A stretch of DNA of 64,000 bases. Source: Clonostachys chloroleuca. Lineage: Eukaryota > Ascomycota > Sordariomycetes > Hypocreales > Bionectriaceae. This document shows positions 60,501-64,000 of the stretch, piece after piece. The stretch is from the NCBI GenBank assembly GCA_037952775.1, contig JBANAY010000003.1:25420001-25484000 (forward strand). The letters are read 5' to 3'. Position 1 is the first letter of the stretch. The number at the start of each line of letters is the position of its first letter. The notes below the pieces were generated by a model, which saw only the letters and a program-made list of their open reading frames with translations, was not told where the DNA came from and did not search any database. A program made the position numbers and the translations under genes.

Positions 60501-63500
60501 CTCCAGTCTCTAGGTGACTTGCAAGAGGGAGACGCTCGCCGAGGAGATATCCTGATTGTTTCATCCGTCACTGGACAGAAGGAGGCACGCTCGCAGTTCA
60601 CAGAGGCTAGCTACTGGGTAGAGAATCTGACGTCGCAAGTTCGATTCAGTGATGCGCTCCAGTATATTGCTGTGACGGCCCCTGAGGCGGATGGACTCGC
60701 CTCGATCACCGACTACCTCGAAGTTGGACCGCACGCAGCTCTGAAGCGGCCGGTCAGTGACACTCTTACCCCAGTCGACAACAAGAAAGGCTGGAAATAT
60801 TCCTCTCTCCTTTCGAGACTGGAGTCCCCAGTCAAATCCGTGCTGGAATCAGTCGGTCGCCTTTTCTCCCAAGGGTTCCCGGTGTCAGTTCTCGCCGCCA
60901 ACCAGCAACAAGATCTTCCCCAACCTGTTCCTTTCCTCACCAACACTCCTCAGTATCCTTTTGACCACTCTCAGACCTACTGGCACGAGTCGCGCATCAG
61001 CCGACAATGGCGGCAACGCGAGGCCACTAAAGGTAGCCTTATTGGTTTCCGGTCAGCTGACTGGAACCCCCTCGAGCCACGCTGGCGCAAGATTCTCAGT
61101 GTTGAGGAGATGCCCTGGCTCGCAGATCACGTTGTCGAGGAGACCATCTATCTCCCTGCTACAGGATCACTGGTCATGGCTCTCGAGGCTGTCAATGAGA
61201 TGGATGAGAGACCCAAGGCGATATCCGGTTACAGGATAAAGGACGCAACCTTCAAAGCCCCGATCGTCATTCCTGCCAACGAGGGCAAGGCTGAGGTTGT
61301 GACGCAGCTGCGCCGACTTCAGCTGGCCCATACCAAGGCTACACCTCGTTACGAGGTTAAACTGTTTACTTGCGCCGACGATTACTGGAATGAATGCTTG
61401 AGTGTCACCATCTTCGTTGAATACAAGGATGTTGCTCCGAACGAAGTGGACGGAGGGCAAGAAGCCGTCATTGCCGCTGAGGCACTGGCTCGCACATTCT
61501 CCAATGCGGATGAGCTGTGCAAGGACACCATAGAGACAGAAACCTTCTACAATTGGCATAAGGAGCAAGGTCTTAAGTATGGTGACGCCTTCCTGTTGGC
61601 TGACCACCTCCGCTGGAATGGTGAGGATCTTGCAATGTCCACCGTTGACGTTGCCCCTCCCGCAGAACCCTACAAGGGTATTTTCCACCCGGCAGTGCTT
61701 GACGCCTCTTGCCAAATGTGTTTCATCTCGCCCTCACAGGGAATGGTAAAGAAACTACCAACCATCATCCCCCACAAGATCTCATCCGCCTGGCTCTCTG
61801 CCACTGGCTGGCAGTACCCCGATACGAACCGCATCCGAACAATGGCCAAGTCCAAGGTCAAGAGCACCTCCATGGGAGTTGAAGCTTCGTTCATTGTCGT
61901 AGGGGATGACGGGAAGCCACTCTGTCACGTAGAGCATGTGGACATGCACCCCGTTAAGGGCGAAGATGAGGCAGCCAGCACAGACGTACCGAAATTGCTA
62001 CACGGCATCGACTGGAAGCCTCAGCTGTCACTTCTCAAACCCGACCAGTTGCAGAAGTTCTGCAATGTCGATCACTTCGATGATGACGAGACAGAAGCAG
62101 CTAAGTACTGCATCAGGCTCAAGAATGTCTGCTTGGCAGCCATGAAGTTCCACATGAAGGAGATGCAAGAGACCGACTGGTCCAAGGCTCCATCCCATAT
62201 GAAGCAGTTTGTTGCTTGGATGGAAAGAGAACTCGGAAGAAATACCGTCGAGACCCTGACCGCTGAAGAACTGGCCAACGAGCTGGACGTAGTGCGCGAG
62301 ATGCGACCAGCAGCCAGAATGTTCATCGAGATCGCTGAAAAGCTTGCGTCAATCGTCAGTGGTGAGACGGACATTGTCGGACTCTTGTTCTCGACTTCTC
62401 TAGCCCAGGACCTCTACGACACGCTCTTCGAGCGCATGGACAACCCCAAGCTTGAGTCATATGTCCAACTCTTGGCGCACGAAGTCCCCGAGCAGAAGAT
62501 TCTCGAAGTCGGTGCTGGCACTGGTGGCATGACGAGCGTGCTTCTGTCTTACCTTGATCGCGTCGAAGAGCGCACTGGCGGAACTGCCTTCTCAGAGTAT
62601 GCCTACAGCGACATCTCTACTGGATTCTTTGACAAGGCTCTGAAGCGTTTTGCCAAGTTCCAAGAGCGTATGACTTTCAAGACTTTCGATCTTGAGAAGG
62701 ATCCCCTCACTCAGGGATGGCAGGCACGATCTTACGATGTCATCTTTGCCGGCAGTGTTATTCATGCTACTCGTAACCTCAACAACACAATCCAAAACCT
62801 CCAGAAGCTCTTGAAGCCAGGCGGTAAGCTGATAATGCATGAGACTACAGCCGAGGAGTGTTTCCAGATCTCATTTGGCTTTGGTCCCTTATCTGGTTGG
62901 TGGCTAAGCGAGGAGGATTACCGTCCGTGGGGTCCGATCATCACAGTTCCCGAATGGGACAGAGTGCTCAAGGAGAATGGGTTCTCTGGAAACGACATGG
63001 TCATCAAGGATTTCCAGAGTGATGACGCCTACTGGGGTAGTATGATCATGACTACTCTTGGGCAGCCAGCGGGCAGCGAGCTTCAAGAGACCGAGATCCT
63101 GCTTGTGGTAGATGAAGAAGACAAATATAAGGTTAACCTGGCTTCATTGATCGTTGAGGCGTGGGCTACCAATGGGCGGGGATACAAGCCCAAGACTATT
63201 TCTCTGGGACAGCTGGACGAAAAAACCCTTTCTTCGACAAAGTATGAGCACGTCGTATTTTTGGGAGAGGAGGGCTCTTCCTACTTGGCCAATCTGTCTG
63301 AGCCAGCTTTCGGTAAGCTTAGGGCGTTCATCAATGCTTCAAAGAATATCTTGTGGGTATCTACAGTCGATGGCAGTGATCCTTCCGTGTCTGCTTATGC
63401 GGGACTCAAAGATGGTTTCCTTCGAACTCTTCGCTCAGAGTATCAAGGAAAACGCATTGTGTCACTCACTCTGCCCGACACGCCTTTGCCCGAGTCATCC

Positions 63501-64000
63501 GCCGCAGACAAGGTTGTGTCTGTCTTTGCATCCGCATTTGACCTTCTATCTCCAGAAGATGAATATTTGGTCAAGGATGACTTGGTCCTGACTGGTAGGG
63601 TCATCCAGGAAGTAGCCCTAAACCAGAACATGGGATCCTCAGTTGTTCCCCAGATAAAGCAGGAGAGCTGGCTCCCTGGACCCCCGCTAAAGGTCGACGT
63701 ATTGAAACGTGGATCGATTGATACATTGAGCTTTGTTGAGGACCCCGAATACTATGAGCCTCTCAAGCCGAAGGAGGTCGAAGTTGAAGCCAAGGCTTGG
63801 AGTGTCAACTTCCGTGACATTTTCCTCGCTCTTGGTCGTCTTGAGGACGCGGAAGGTATGGGATCAGACTGTGCCGGTATTGTCAGCAGAGTCGGCTCTG
63901 AAGTCACAGCCTTCAAGCCCGGCGATCGTGTTATTATGGGCAGCACCGGATGTATGAAGATGTATGCCCGAGATGAGGAGGGGTGCATTACCATGATGCC
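57562..64000 (+). CDS. Highly reducing type I polyketide synthase KS-AT-DH-MT-ER..., cut by the right edge
   Basis: At least eight exons, all phases consistent: introns 57730-57791, 57937-57991, 58261-58338, 58682-58738, 58830-58884, 59042-59123, 59914-60006; about 1,985 residues are present. [17 protein letters not shown] start, active-site Cys in NTACSTSM, His in EAHGTGT and NVGHLEGG. A Gly/Asn/His repeat linker follows. [12 protein letters not shown] (about residue 609) and GHSSGE (about 695). [17 protein letters not shown] (about 1022), with the His kept but the motif Gly replaced by Glu; second catalytic Asp in [10 protein letters not shown] (about 1214). [14 protein letters not shown] (about 1487), so C-methylation is likely. 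ER begins near residue 1882 ([12 protein letters not shown], then [12 protein letters not shown] and KPGDRV). KR and ACP should lie beyond the edge. The last exon is open for 4 kb without breaks. It should make a methyl-branched, reduced chain for the neighbouring AOS. Confidence 0.93.
59343..59513 (+). repeat. In-frame minisatellite, 3 x 57 bp, in the PKS KS-AT linker
   Basis: Three 19-residue units: [58 protein letters not shown] degenerate half unit precedes them from 59298. Unit length is a multiple of three, so copy number can vary without breaking the PKS. It probably encodes a flexible spacer between KS and AT. Confidence 0.85.

Overview
The window is nuclear DNA of a filamentous ascomycete. 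Genes carry short introns (about 53-141 bp, GT..AG), proteins are of fungal type, and secondary-metabolism enzymes dominate. The gene content (an NPS4-type peptide synthetase beside an ABC-C transporter, and a highly reducing PKS beside an alpha-oxoamine synthase) suggests Sordariomycetes, probably Hypocreales. That placement is inference. No rRNA, tRNA, CRISPR array or intact transposon was recognised.

Layout. 1-2.7 kb: a hypothetical gene cut by the left edge and a coiled-coil protein with a C-terminal membrane segment, both on minus. 2.7-6.2 kb: AT-rich DNA with a broken hypothetical gene. 6.3-11.6 kb (minus): a full-length ABC-C (MRP-type) exporter with 10 introns. 11.6-14.8 kb: a 3.2-kb divergent promoter region. 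14.8-37.8 kb (plus): an intronless NRPS of about 7,650 residues, ordered A-T-E / C-A-T / C-A-T-E / C-A-T / C-A-T-E / C-T / C. 39.3-40.1 kb: a small alpha/beta hydrolase. 40.1-43.6 kb: AT-rich DNA without a supported gene. 43.7-56.1 kb (all minus): membrane-anchored SDR, secreted FAD (BBE-type) oxidoreductase, rhodopsin/Pth11-like membrane protein, 14-TM-type MFS transporter, and a PLP-dependent alpha-oxoamine synthase (AOS). 57.6 kb to the right edge (plus): a highly reducing PKS, KS-AT-DH-MT-ER..., cut in its ER domain and divergent from the AOS.

Two biosynthetic units are therefore inferred. Unit 1 is the NRPS plus ABC exporter. Its architecture, with epimerases in modules 1, 3 and 5, a sixth module lacking an A domain and a terminal C domain, is what I know for the NPS4/NRPS4 family (fusahexin in Fusarium graminearum). 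It predicts a cyclic hexapeptide of alternating D/L residues. Unit 2 is PKS plus AOS with SDR, FAD oxidase and MFS transporter. It resembles the logic of fumonisin-type pathways, in which a PLP enzyme offloads the polyketide by decarboxylative condensation with an amino acid and an SDR reduces the ketone. The product is unknown.

Five reading-frame breaks occur at conserved sites in four otherwise well-conserved genes: NRPS at 17008-17012, ABC at 10934-10938 and about 6401-6407, MFS at about 52455-52466, AOS at about 55950-55985. Several lie in short G/C runs, so consensus errors are as likely as real lesions. No pathway-specific transcription factor is visible.
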